Shown here one piece after another: positions 7,230 to 15,162 of a DNA stretch of 28,246 nucleotides. This DNA is from JAAAPF01 sp964481035 (GTDB lineage: Bacteria > Pseudomonadota > Alphaproteobacteria > Geminicoccales > Geminicoccaceae). The stretch spans positions 1 to 28,246 of the forward strand of contig CAYZSE010000026.1 of NCBI GenBank assembly GCA_964481035.1, given 5' to 3'. Numbering within the stretch: the first letter of the stretch is position 1; each line of letters opens with the position of its first letter. The translations under genes were made by a program, and so were the position numbers. A model generated the notes under the pieces. That model saw nothing but the letters and a program-made list of their open reading frames with translations, searched no databases and had not been told where the DNA came from.

Positions 7230-8639
7230 ATGACAATCGAACCGCACGACATCGCGCATCGGCCCGGGCCTCGCTATCGCGCGCTGGCCGAGGCCATCGC
7301 CGCGGCGATCGCGGCGGGGCGGCTGGAGCCGGGCGCGAGGCTGCCGCCCCAGCGCGAGCTGGCGCTGCGGCTGGGGGTGACGGTCGGGACGGTCGGGCGC
7401 GCCTACGATCTCGCCATGCGTCGCCAGCTGCTCACGGCGCACGTCGGCCGCGGCACCTTCGTCGCCGAGGGCGAGGCGACGGCCCAGGTCCACGACTTCA
7501 TGAATGCCCAAGAGGTGCCGGAGTTCGACCCGCGGCACTCGGCGATGGACCTCAGGACCAACCAGCCCGTCTCGGCGCTCGGCGCGCCGCTGGCCGCCGC
7601 CGCGGCGGCGGCGATGGCGACCTTGGAGCCGCCGGCGGCGCTGCTCGCCTATCCGCCGACGGCCGGGCACGCCGTCGACCGGGCGGCCGGCCGACAATGG
7701 CTCGCCCGGCACGGGGTCGAGGCGAGCGAGGACGAGGTCATCGTCACCGCCGGCGCCCAGGGCGGGCTCGCCACGGCGCTGCAGGCGCTCGGCCGGCCCG
7801 GCGACACGATCCTCGCCGCGAGCCTGAGCTATCCGCACTTCCACGACATGGCGGGGCTCGAAGGCCTCCGCCGGCACGGCGTCGAGATCGACCATCACGG
7901 GCTCTGCCCCGACGCGCTCGACGCCGCCTGCCACGACGGCGGCGGCAAGCTCCTCATCGCCAACGTCAACCTGCACAACCCGACCGCCAGCGTCATGCCC
8001 GAGGATCGTCGCCGGGCGATCGTCGCGGTCGCCCGCAAGCACGACCTGCTGATCGTCGAGGACGACGTCTACGGGCTCTTGCTCGACGATCCTCCGCCGC
8101 CCTTGCGCACCCTGGCCCCCGAGCGCACGGTCTACGTCACGAGCGTGTCGAAGACGCTGGCGCCCGGGCTCAGGCTCGGCTTCCTCGTCGCCCCCTCGAC
8201 CCTGCACGCGCGCCTGCTGGACGCGCAGCACACCATGCTCCTGGGTGTTGCGACCTGCGGCCCGCGGCTCTTTCGCCATTGGCTGGAGACCGGCCTCGCC
8301 GACGAGGCGCTTACCCGCCAGCGGGCGGAGACCGTGGCGCGCCAGCGTCTCGCCCGTGAGCTCTTGGGGCCCCTCGCGCCCAACACGGAAGGCCATGGCC
8401 ATCACCTCTGGCTGCCCTTGCCCGGCCGCTGGCGCGCGGGTCAGCTGGTCGAGCGGCTCAAGGCGCAGGACGTCCACATCCTCGCGGGCGACCTCTTCGC
8501 CTACGGCCGCGCGCGCGTGCCCAACGCGGTCCGCCTCGCGCTCAGCGCCGCCGCCGACCGCGCCGGCCTCGAGCGCGCCCTCACCCTCTTGCGCCGCACC
8601 GTCGAGCAGGACGCCCGCGGCCACGAGGTCGTGGCGTGA
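7230..8639 (+). CDS. MocR/PdxR-type transcriptional regulator (GntR-aminotransferase fusion)
   Basis: A 469-residue regulator: an N-terminal GntR-type winged helix (about 10-80; RLPPQRELALRLGVTVGTVG) joined to a class-I aminotransferase fold. The PLP site looks intact. It has NLHNPTA, an acidic EDDVYG loop (Asp contacting the PLP nitrogen), and Lys308 in SVSKTLAPGLRLGF for the Schiff base. MocR proteins sense PLP or amino compounds and usually control a neighbouring gene, here most likely the divergent DUF1127-phzF-type unit. The ATG at 7230 is only about 8 bases past the proposed -10, so the mRNA may be nearly leaderless; the nearest AAGGAA is 12 bases upstream. The open frame extends upstream to 7068 but would run into the DUF1127 gene. 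Confidence 0.92.
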   Translation: MTIEPHDIAHRPGPRYRALAEAIAAAIAAGRLEPGARLPPQRELALRLGVTVGTVGRAYDLAMRRQLLTAHVGRGTFVAEGEATAQVHDFMNAQEVPEFDPRHSAMDLRTNQPVSALGAPLAAAAAAAMATLEPPAALLAYPPTAGHAVDRAAGRQWLARHGVEASEDEVIVTAGAQGGLATALQALGRPGDTILAASLSYPHFHDMAGLEGLRRHGVEIDHHGLCPDALDAACHDGGGKLLIANVNLHNPTASVMPEDRRRAIVAVARKHDLLIVEDDVYGLLLDDPPPPLRTLAPERTVYVTSVSKTLAPGLRLGFLVAPSTLHARLLDAQHTMLLGVATCGPRLFRHWLETGLADEALTRQRAETVARQRLARELLGPLAPNTEGHGHHLWLPLPGRWRAGQLVERLKAQDVHILAGDLFAYGRARVPNAVRLALSAAADRAGLERALTLLRRTVEQDARGHEVVA

Positions 8640-8688
8640 CGCTCGCCGCCGCTCATCGGTGCACGTTCGAGCCGCAGGAAGGGAAGCG
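8634..8688. repeat. 55-bp copy, left flank of scaffold gap
   Basis: Identical to 8789-8843. It spans the stop codon of the mocR-type gene and the following 49 bases. An exact 55-base duplication on both sides of an N run points to two contig ends that share one k-mer, not to a genomic repeat. Confidence 0.85.
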
Positions 8689-8788
8689 NNNNNNNNNNNN
8701 NNNNNNNNNNNNNNNNNNNNNNNNNNNNNNNNNNNNNNNNNNNNNNNNNNNNNNNNNNNNNNNNNNNNNNNNNNNNNNNNNNNNNNNN
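8689..8788. other. Assembly gap (100 N)
   Basis: Exactly 100 unknown bases, the conventional placeholder for a gap of unknown length. The repeated 55-bp flanks suggest the true length is minus 55, so no sequence is missing. Confidence 0.97.
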
Positions 8789-8843
8789 GCGTGACGCTCG
8801 CCGCCGCTCATCGGTGCACGTTCGAGCCGCAGGAAGGGAAGCG
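8789..8843. repeat. 55-bp copy, right flank of scaffold gap
   Basis: Second copy of the 8634-8688 sequence. It begins with the last codons and stop of the mocR-type gene, without the rest of that gene, and leads straight into the region 3' of gpt. Confidence 0.85.
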
Positions 8844-8867
8844 GTGGGGCGGCGATGGGGTCGGCGC

Positions 8868-9347
8868 TCAGCCGCGGCGGGCCGCGGCGATGGGGTCGGC
8901 GTAGCGGGGCTCGACGTCCCAGGGGAAGAGGATCCAGGTGTCCTGCGACACCTCGGTGATGAAGGTGTCCACCACCTCGCGCCCGGCCGGCTTGGCGTAG
9001 ACCGTGGCGAAATGCGCCCGCGGCAGCATCTCGCGGACGATGCGGCCGGTCTGGCCCGTGTCGACGAGGTCGTCGACGACGAGCCAGCCCCGGCCGTCGC
9101 CGTGCATATCCTTCAAGACGCGCGGCGCCCGCTGGGTCTCGTGGTCGTAGCTGGAGACGCAGACCGTATCGATCAGCCTGATGTCGAGCTCGCGCGCGAC
9201 GATGTGCGCCGGCACGAGGCCGCCCCGGGCGATGGCGACGATGCCGGTCCAAGGAGCGAGCTCGGCGAGACGCCAGGACAGGGCCTTGGCGTCGCGGTGC
9301 AGCTCCCCCCAGGACACCGGGAAATACTTGCGCTCGCCTTCGCTCAC
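8868..9347 (-). CDS. gpt: Xanthine-guanine phosphoribosyltransferase
   Basis: A 159-residue enzyme that joins guanine, xanthine or hypoxanthine to PRPP for purine salvage. The PRPP-binding loop VVDDLVDTGQTG is at 90-101. Other marks shared with the E. coli enzyme are IVAIARGGLVPAHIVARELD, TVCVSSYDHETQR and YAKPAGREVVDTF, plus the C-terminal QDTWILFPWD. Length matches the family (about 152). The start is GTG at 9347, preceded by GAGGAGG at about 6 bases, and it gives the usual MSE-like N-terminus. It stands alone between the mocR-type gene and zur, on the opposite strand to the former. Confidence 0.95.
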   Translation of the reverse strand: MSEGERKYFPVSWGELHRDAKALSWRLAELAPWTGIVAIARGGLVPAHIVARELDIRLIDTVCVSSYDHETQRAPRVLKDMHGDGRGWLVVDDLVDTGQTGRIVREMLPRAHFATVYAKPAGREVVDTFITEVSQDTWILFPWDVEPRYADPIAAARRG

Positions 9348-9784
9348 GGCCGGCCTCCTCGCTCGTGGCCGTGCGCTTAGGAAGGTCGAGGACGGCGGTC
9401 AAGCGGGATGGCCGCCGGTCGTCTCGCTCGACCGTCGAGAGCCGGTGATCGGCGAGCCTTCGGGGCGCCGTCGTGATCCAGGCCGCGGCGCATCTCGGCA
9501 TCGACGAGCCGCCGGCGATCCGTTCCCGGCCGGGCCGGGTCCGCATCCCCCCGGCCGTCGACGGCGTCGGCGGCGCCGATCGTCACGACGGTCCCGGCGC
9601 GACGGCAGCGTCCTCGTCACCGGTTCACGAGGAACTCGCGGTCGCGCATCGCCGCGATGCGGGGCGGATCGAGCCCGCGCTGCGCGTCGCCTGGATCGCT
9701 TCGCCCGACGCGGCCGAACGCGGCCCTGCGTCGCTCCGCGACGGCGTGCTCCGGGCCGTCCTCGCGAGCCCGCGCTCGGCCGTC
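9348..9784. other. 437-bp region without a recognisable gene
   Basis: All six frames are open for long stretches because of the G+C content, but none shows a start with a ribosome site, a signal peptide or a motif I know. It may hold the gpt promoter and the zur 3' region. A decayed gene is possible but not shown. Confidence 0.4.
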
Positions 9785-10270
9785 TTAGCCGGCGAGCGCG
9801 CGGTCCTCGCCGCAACGGCGGCAGTCGGTGCACAGGCCGCGGGCCTCGACCGCGATGCTCTCGACGGCGAAATCGAACTCGGCGGCGTGCTCGACGACGT
9901 GCGCCTCGAGGGCGCGGCATGGCACCTCCAGGACGCGGCCGCATTCGCGGCACAGCAGGAGCGCCGCGCTGTGCGGCGCGTCGGCGGCGCGGCACACCAC
10001 GAAGGCGTTCTTGCTGTGGACGCGATGGACGAGGCCTTGCCCGCTCAGGAAGTCGAGGGCGCGGTAGACGGTCGGCGGGGTCACCTTCTCGCGCTCGGCG
10101 CCGAGCCGGGCCAAAATGTCGTAGGCGCCGAGCGGCTGGTCGGCCTCGGCGATGAAGCGCAGCACGCGCCGGCGCAGCGGCGTGAACCGCTGTCCGCGCG
10201 CGCTGCACAGCCGCTCGGCCCGCGCCATGAGCGCGTCCGCGCCAGGGTCGTTCTCGATTGCCGCTGCCAT
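9785..10270 (-). CDS. zur: Zinc uptake regulator Zur (Fur family)
   Basis: A 161-residue metal-dependent repressor. The N-terminal winged helix contains RGQRFTPLRRRVLRFI and TPPTVYRALDFL. The C-terminal dimerisation domain has the structural zinc site Cys107-x2-Cys110 and Cys147-x2-Cys150. By alignment from memory with E. coli Zur, it also has the regulatory-site ligands His82, Cys93, His100 and Glu115. The stretch QGLVHRVHSKNAFVVC is characteristic of Zur rather than Fur or PerR. The ATG at 10270 follows MAAAIEND. No zinc-transporter genes (znuABC) adjoin it here. It diverges from mepA with 96 bp between. An imperfectly placed inverted repeat CGGTTGG...CCAACCG (10274-10308) is the only dyad I see there. 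Confidence 0.92.
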   Translation of the reverse strand: MAAAIENDPGADALMARAERLCSARGQRFTPLRRRVLRFIAEADQPLGAYDILARLGAEREKVTPPTVYRALDFLSGQGLVHRVHSKNAFVVCRAADAPHSAALLLCRECGRVLEVPCRALEAHVVEHAAEFDFAVESIAVEARGLCTDCRRCGEDRALAG

Positions 10271-10366
10271 GGCCGGTTGGTAGCACCGCGCGGCGCCCCG
10301 TCCAACCGCTTGACGAGAGCCCGCCCCGACGCCCACATCCGGGCGATCGGCGTGGTGGAGGCGTCC

Positions 10367-11215
10367 ATGCGGGTGATGATCGCCCTGGCCTTGTGGGGCT
10401 CGGTCGTGGCGACGGCCGCACCGGCGGAGCCCGTCGCCAAGGAGGTTTTCGGCGCGCTGACGGCGGGCTCGCGCGAGGCGCCCGCCGCGATCGGCGGCTA
10501 TGCCCGCGGCTGCGCTGCCGGCAGCGTGCGGCTGCCCGCCGACGGGCCCGGCTGGCAGGCGATGCGGCTCTCGCGCAACCGCCATTGGGGCCACCCGGCG
10601 CTCGTCGCCTTCGTCACCGACCTCGCCCAGGAGGTGCGGGCGGCGGGTCATCCGGGCCTGCTGATCGGCGACATGGCCCAGCCGCGGGGCGGGCCGATGC
10701 TCAGCGGCCACGCCTCGCACCAGAGCGGCCTCGACGTCGATGTCTGGTTCAAGCCGATGCCCGCCGAGCGGCTCGACACCGCGGCCCGCGAGAGCGTCTC
10801 GGCGATCTCGCTGCTCCGCGACGGGACGCGTCGGCTGCACGACGAGCGCTTTCGCGCCTTCGGTGCGCTCGCCACGGTGCGCGCAGCGGCGAAGCGGCCG
10901 GAGGTCGCACGGATCTTCGTCCATCCGACGATCAAGCGGGGCCTGTGCCGCGCGGCCGACGCCGACCGGGCATGGCTGCGCAAGGTCCGGCCGTGGTGGG
11001 GCCACCACTACCACTTCCACGTGCGCCTCGGTTGCCCCGCGGGCAGCCCCGAGTGCGTCGACCAGGCGCCACCGCCGCCGGGCGACGGCTGCGGCGAGGA
11101 GCTGGCGTGGTGGTTCACCGACGAGCCGTGGCGACCGGGTGGCGCCAAGGCGAAGGCACCGCTGCTGCTCGCGGATCTGCCGCGCAGCTGTCGGCTGGTG
11201 GCGCGCGCCCCTTAA
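10367..11215 (+). CDS. mepA: Penicillin-insensitive murein endopeptidase (MepA, M74)
   Basis: A 282-residue periplasmic zinc endopeptidase that cuts D-Ala-mDAP cross-links in peptidoglycan. It has a signal peptide of about 20 residues (MRVMIALALWGSVVATAAPA). Zinc ligands sit in GHASHQSGLDVDVWF (His118 and Asp125, seven apart as in the family) and HHYHFHVRLGC (His216/His218). Paired cysteines around 223-230 and later (GDGCGEE) are typical of the fold. The ATG at 10367 has GGAGG about 6 bases upstream. The stop overlaps the stop of the small membrane protein on the other strand by four bases. Its role next to zur is suggestive, since MepA needs zinc, but gene pairs like this can be chance. Confidence 0.93.
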   Translation: MRVMIALALWGSVVATAAPAEPVAKEVFGALTAGSREAPAAIGGYARGCAAGSVRLPADGPGWQAMRLSRNRHWGHPALVAFVTDLAQEVRAAGHPGLLIGDMAQPRGGPMLSGHASHQSGLDVDVWFKPMPAERLDTAARESVSAISLLRDGTRRLHDERFRAFGALATVRAAAKRPEVARIFVHPTIKRGLCRAADADRAWLRKVRPWWGHHYHFHVRLGCPAGSPECVDQAPPPPGDGCGEELAWWFTDEPWRPGGAKAKAPLLLADLPRSCRLVARAP

Positions 11216-11415
11216 TCCTGCATGGGCTGGGTCGGCTTGCCGGCGGCGAGCCAGGCGACGCCGATGACGCCGAGGACCGCCAGCACCACGCCCACCAGGA
11301 CGAAGGCGTGGATGCTCACGAACATCGACGCGACGACGAGGGCGATGGCCAGGAGGAGGGCGAGCTCGACCTTGGTGATCGTGAGCTTCTCCCCGTTGAA
11401 GCCGTCGTCGCTCAT
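11212..11415 (-). CDS. Small two-helix membrane protein, unknown function
   Basis: A 67-residue protein with a charged N-terminus (MSDDGFNGEKLTITK) followed by two hydrophobic stretches (about 17-35 and 38-59) and a short polar tail. It has no motif I can assign. The start at 11415 has an excellent GGGGGAGG ribosome site about 5 bases upstream, and codon use resembles its neighbours, which argues that it is real. Its 3' end overlaps that of mepA (convergent). It could act as a small membrane regulator or simply an accessory protein. Confidence 0.75.
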   Translation of the reverse strand: MSDDGFNGEKLTITKVELALLLAIALVVASMFVSIHAFVLVGVVLAVLGVIGVAWLAAGKPTQPMQD

Positions 11416-11583
11416 CGGTCCTCCCCCCTGCCTCGGCTGACTGTCGGCAGCCACGCTAGCCGACCTTTTCCACAGCGCCAGTAGGCGAAAAGACGAGCGC
11501 CGGCGACGCTGCGATCCACATGACCGCCGGCGCCAGGGGAGAGGCCAGAACATCGTCTCACGACCAGGCGCGGCCTTGCCCTC

Positions 11584-11612
11584 TTGGGCACGGGTGCTCG
11601 GGTCTGCTATGA
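11584..11612 (+). promoter_or_regulatory. Candidate yebC-ruv promoter
   Basis: TTGGGC (11584-11589), 17 bp, then CTATGA (11607-11612), giving a start near 11620. The predicted leader contains a full AAGGAGG at 11626-11632, 12 bases before the yebC ATG. The 229-bp region before yebC has no other gene. It also holds an 8-bp inverted repeat GCGCCGGC...GCCGGCGC (11497-11533). Confidence 0.4.
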
Positions 11613-11644
11613 CCCGTCGATCGTGAAGGAGGCCGGGATCGGTC

Positions 11645-12391
11645 ATGGCCGGACATAGCCAGTTCAAGAACATCATGCACCGCAAGGGTCGCCAGGACGC
11701 CCGGCGGGCCAAGGTCTTCACGCGCCTGCTGCGCGAGGTGCAGGTCGCGGCGAAGATGGGGCTGCCGGATCCGGCGATGAACCCGCGCCTGCGGATGGCG
11801 ATCCAGGCGGCGCGCGCGGAGAACGTTCCCAAGGACCGGATCGAGAACGCCATCAGCAAGGGCTCGGGCGGCGGCGGCGAGGAGCTGGAGGAGATCCGCT
11901 ACGAGGGCTACGGGCCGGGCGGCGTCGCCGTCATCGTCGAGGCGCTCACCGACAACCGCAACCGCACGGCCTCCGACATCCGCTCGACCTTCGCCAAGCT
12001 CGGCGGATCCTTGGGCGAGACCAACTCGGTGAGCTTCCAGTTCGATCGGATCGGCGAGATCCGCTACGCCGCCGACGTCGGCGATCCCGATACGGTGCTG
12101 GAAGCGGCGATCGAGGCCGGGGCGGAGAGCTGCGAGAGCGGTGCTGAGGGCCACGAGATCACCTGCGCGCCGGACGATCTGAACGCCGTGCGCGAGGCGC
12201 TCGAGGCGACGCTCGGACCGCCCGAGCACGCCATCCTCGGCTGGCGACCCCAGGTCACCATCCCGCTCGACGGCGATGTGGCGCAGACCGTGGTCAAGCT
12301 GCTGGAGGCGCTGGACGACAACGACGACGTGCAGCGCGTCGTCGCCAACGCCGACTTCCCCGACGAGTTGCTCGAACGGCTCGCCTCCTGA
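11645..12391 (+). CDS. yebC: YebC/PmpR-family protein
   Basis: A 248-residue protein of the YebC family (TACO1 relatives). It opens with the invariant MAGHSQFKNIMHRKGRQD and continues with KVFTRLLREVQVAAK, NPRLRMAIQAARAENVPKDR and YEGYGPGGVAVIVEALTDNR (in part). Members were annotated as transcription regulators; recent work on the family links them to ribosomes and relief of stalling at polyproline. This is interesting here because TolA downstream is very rich in proline. It is the first gene of the tightly spaced run to ybgC, with 4 bp to the next start. Confidence 0.95.
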   Translation: MAGHSQFKNIMHRKGRQDARRAKVFTRLLREVQVAAKMGLPDPAMNPRLRMAIQAARAENVPKDRIENAISKGSGGGGEELEEIRYEGYGPGGVAVIVEALTDNRNRTASDIRSTFAKLGGSLGETNSVSFQFDRIGEIRYAADVGDPDTVLEAAIEAGAESCESGAEGHEITCAPDDLNAVREALEATLGPPEHAILGWRPQVTIPLDGDVAQTVVKLLEALDDNDDVQRVVANADFPDELLERLAS

Positions 12392-12395
12392 GCCG

Positions 12396-13028
12396 ATGCA
12401 GGAGCTCCCCGACGCCCGCCAGCACGCGCCCGCCACGGCCCGCAATCGGGCGCCGCTGACGGGCGTGCTCGCCTCGTGGCTGCCGACGACCGGCGCCGTC
12501 CTGGAGGTCGCGAGCGGGACGGGCGAGCACGTCGTCCACTGGGCCGAGGTCTTCGCCGACCTCACCTGGCAGCCGAGCGACACCGGCGCCACGGCGCTCG
12601 CGAGCATCGAGGCATGGCGGGCCCATGCCGCCGCCGCCAATCTCCGGCCGCCGCTGGCCTTCGACGTGACCGGCGACTGGCGCGCCGCGGTACCGGGCCC
12701 CTGGGCCGCCATCGTCGCCGTCAACCTCCTGCACATTTCGCCGTGGACGACGGGCCTCGCCTTGCTGGACGGCGCGGCGCGAACGCTGACGGAGAACGGC
12801 CGTCTGATCGTCTACGGCCCCTTCGCCGAGGACGGCGTCATCGCGCCCGAAAGCAACGTCGCCTTCGATGCGACGCTGCGCGCGCAGGACCCGGCCTGGG
12901 GGCTCCGGGACGTGCGCGACGTCGCCGCGGCGGCCGCCGCACGGGGTCTTCGGCTCACCGCCGAGATCGCGATGCCGGCCAACAACCGCGTCCTCGTCCT
13001 GCAACGCGCGCCGCGCGATGGCGCTTGA
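12396..13028 (+). CDS. DUF938 SAM-dependent methyltransferase-like protein
   Basis: A 210-residue cytosolic protein of the DUF938 family, which has a class-I methyltransferase fold. The SAM-binding loop is LEVASGTGEHVVHWAEVF (about 36-53). The QPSDTG that follows fits motif II, and VNLLHISPW is the family's motif IV region. The substrate is unknown. The ATG at 12396 lies 4 bp after the yebC stop, and the gene's end overlaps ruvC by 11 bp. It is therefore embedded in the yebC-ruvC unit, where many alphaproteobacteria have no such gene. Confidence 0.88.
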   Translation: MQELPDARQHAPATARNRAPLTGVLASWLPTTGAVLEVASGTGEHVVHWAEVFADLTWQPSDTGATALASIEAWRAHAAAANLRPPLAFDVTGDWRAAVPGPWAAIVAVNLLHISPWTTGLALLDGAARTLTENGRLIVYGPFAEDGVIAPESNVAFDATLRAQDPAWGLRDVRDVAAAAAARGLRLTAEIAMPANNRVLVLQRAPRDGA

Positions 13029-13533
13029 GCGCGGGCGGCTGATCGGCCTCGATCCGGGCCTCACCCACACGGGCTGGGGCGTCGTCGATGCCGTGGGCGA
13101 CCGTTTGCACTTCGTCGCCGCCGGCCGGGTCTCCCCGCCGACCACGGCCCCGCTCGCCCATCGGCTCGACGCGCTCTATCGCGAGCTCGCCGCGATCCTC
13201 GCGGCGCACGGGGCCGCGGCGGCGGCCGTCGAGGAGACCGTCGTCAACACCAACGCCGGCTCCTCCTTGAAGCTCGGCCAAGCCCGGGGCGTGGTCCTCC
13301 TGGCTGCGGCCCACGCCGGGCTCGAGGTGCACGAGTACGCCTCGAAGACCGTCAAGCGGGCGCTGGTCGGCACCGGCGGCGCCGACAAGGCGCAGGTCGC
13401 GGCGATGGTCCAGCGGCTCCTGCCGATGGCGGGGGCCGTGCGCGCGGATGCCGCCGACGCGCTCGCCGTGGCGCTCTGCCACGCGCACCACGCGGCGACG
13501 GCCCAACGCCTGGCGCGAGCGGTGCCGCGATGA
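13018..13533 (+). CDS. ruvC: Holliday junction resolvase RuvC
   Basis: A 171-residue nuclease that cuts four-way DNA junctions after branch migration by RuvAB. All four catalytic acidic residues are visible: Asp12 in GLDPGLTHTGWG, Glu72 in AVEETVVN, and Asp144 and Asp147 in RADAADALAVALCHAHH. Length is standard (E. coli 173). The ATG at 13018 overlaps the methyltransferase gene, and the stop overlaps ruvA as ATGA. Confidence 0.96.
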   Translation: MALERGRLIGLDPGLTHTGWGVVDAVGDRLHFVAAGRVSPPTTAPLAHRLDALYRELAAILAAHGAAAAAVEETVVNTNAGSSLKLGQARGVVLLAAAHAGLEVHEYASKTVKRALVGTGGADKAQVAAMVQRLLPMAGAVRADAADALAVALCHAHHAATAQRLARAVPR

Positions 13534-14147
13534 TCGCGCGCCTCAAAGGGCGCATCGTCGAGATCGGCGAGGACAGCCTCGTCGTCGACGTCCAGGGCGT
13601 GGGCTATCTCGTCCACGCCTCGCCCCGGCTCCTGCGGGCCGTGCCGGGCGCCGGCGAGGCCATGGAGATCGTCGTCGAGACGCTGGTGCGCGAGGACGCC
13701 ATCACGCTCGTCGGCTTCACCAGCCCGGCCGAGAAGCGGCTATTTCGGCTCCTCCAGGGCATCCAGGGCGTCGGTGCGAGGCTCGCGCTCGCCGTGCTCG
13801 GCACCCTCGAGCCGGAGGCCTTCGCGCGTGCGGTCATGGCCGGCGACCGGGCGGCGCTCGCCCGTGCGCCCGGGGTCGGCCCGCGCCTCGCCCAGCGCAT
13901 CGTCTCCGAGCTCAAGGACCGGATCGGCGGGCTCGCCAGCGTGTCCGCGACCCCGGCCGTCGCCGGCCCGCCGGCGGCGAGCGGCGGCGCTCTCGACGAC
14001 ACCGTGACGGCTTTGGCCCAGCTCGGCTACGCCCGGATCGAGGCGCACGACGCGGCGGCCACGGCGGCGGGCGAGCTCGGCGAGGCGGCCGACGTCGCGG
14101 CGCTGTTGCGCCGGTCCCTGCAGCTCCTGGGGCAACGCCATGGCTGA
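13530..14147 (+). CDS. ruvA: Holliday junction branch-migration protein RuvA
   Basis: A 205-residue junction-binding subunit that forms tetramers around the crossover and loads RuvB. The N-terminal OB fold is MIARLKGRIVEIGEDSLVVD. Two helix-hairpin-helix motifs follow: LLQGIQGVGARLALAVLG and LARAPGVGPRLAQRIVSELKD. A short linker leads to the C-terminal RuvB-binding helices (DDTVTALAQLGYARIEA). It is translationally coupled on both sides (4-bp and 8-bp overlaps). Confidence 0.96.
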   Translation: MIARLKGRIVEIGEDSLVVDVQGVGYLVHASPRLLRAVPGAGEAMEIVVETLVREDAITLVGFTSPAEKRLFRLLQGIQGVGARLALAVLGTLEPEAFARAVMAGDRAALARAPGVGPRLAQRIVSELKDRIGGLASVSATPAVAGPPAASGGALDDTVTALAQLGYARIEAHDAAATAAGELGEAADVAALLRRSLQLLGQRHG

Positions 14148-15162
14148 GCGGGTCGTCGATCCCGAGGTGCAGAGCGAGGATCAGGACGTCTCCCTGCGCC
14201 CGCAGCGGCTCACCGAGTTCATCGGCCAAGCCCAGGCGCGGGCCAATCTCGGGGTCTTCATCGAGGCGGCGCGGACCCGGCGCGAGGCGCTCGACCACGT
14301 GCTCTTCGCAGGCCCGCCGGGGCTCGGCAAGACGACGCTCGCCCAGATCGTCGCCGCCGAGCTCGGTGTCGGCTTTCGGATGACCTCGGGGCCGATCATC
14401 GTCCGCGCCGGCGACCTCGCCGCGCTGTTGACCAACCTGCAGCCGCGCGACGTCCTCTTCATCGACGAGATCCACCGGCTGAGCCCGCAGGTCGAGGAGA
14501 TCCTCTACCCGGCGCTGGAGGACTTCCAGCTCGACCTGATGATCGGCGAGGGCCCTTCGGCGCGCTCGGTGCGGATCGACCTGCCGCCCTTCACCCTGGT
14601 CGGCGCGACGACGCGGGCGGGGCTCTTGACGACGCCTTTGCGCGACCGCTTCGGCATCCTCACCCGCCTCGACTTCTACGAGGTCGGCGAGCTCGAGCAG
14701 ATCGTGCGCCGGGCGGCCCTCCTGCTCGACCTGGAGATGGCGGCCGAAGGCGCGCGCGAGATCGCGCGTCGCGCGCGCGGAACGCCGCGGGTGGCGACCC
14801 GCCTCCTGCGCCGGGTGCGCGACTTTGCGACCGTCGACGGCACCGGCGCGGTGACCGCGGCGGTCGCCGATCTGGCCCTGCGGCGCCTCGACGTCGACCA
14901 GCGCGGGCTCGACCGGCTCGACCGGCGCTATCTGGAGGCGATCGCCGAGCACTATGGCGGCGGCCCGGTCGGTGTCGACACCCTCGCTGCCGCCCTCGCC
15001 GAGCAGCGCGACACGCTCGAGGACGTCGTCGAGCCGTTCCTCTTGCAGCAGGGCCTGTTGCAGCGCACCCCGCGCGGCCGAGCCCTCACCCGCAGCGCCT
15101 GGGAGCATCTCGACCGCATCCCGCCGGCGCGCGCCGAGCACGGCGACCTGTTCGATGGTTGA
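14140..15162 (+). CDS. ruvB: Holliday junction helicase motor RuvB
   Basis: A 340-residue AAA+ motor that drives branch migration with RuvA. It starts with the usual acidic arm and LRPQRLTEFIGQ. Walker A is GPPGLGKTTL (about 58-67), Walker B is VLFIDEIHRL, sensor 1 is LVGATTRAGLLTTPLRDRFG including the arginine finger, and a C-terminal winged helix closes the protein (EPFLLQQGLLQRTPRGR). Length and order are normal. Its last 8 bp overlap ybgC. Confidence 0.97.
   Translation: MAERVVDPEVQSEDQDVSLRPQRLTEFIGQAQARANLGVFIEAARTRREALDHVLFAGPPGLGKTTLAQIVAAELGVGFRMTSGPIIVRAGDLAALLTNLQPRDVLFIDEIHRLSPQVEEILYPALEDFQLDLMIGEGPSARSVRIDLPPFTLVGATTRAGLLTTPLRDRFGILTRLDFYEVGELEQIVRRAALLLDLEMAAEGAREIARRARGTPRVATRLLRRVRDFATVDGTGAVTAAVADLALRRLDVDQRGLDRLDRRYLEAIAEHYGGGPVGVDTLAAALAEQRDTLEDVVEPFLLQQGLLQRTPRGRALTRSAWEHLDRIPPARAEHGDLFDG

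Noticed and set aside
8634..8843. Direct repeats flanking a lost insertion
   Set aside because: The exact 55-base length and position at both contig ends fit an assembler overlap better than a target-site or element-end duplication.
10274..10308. Inverted repeat CGGTTGG...CCAACCG as a Zur operator
   Set aside because: It is G+C-rich with a 21-base centre and does not resemble known A+T-rich Zur boxes; kept only as an observation.
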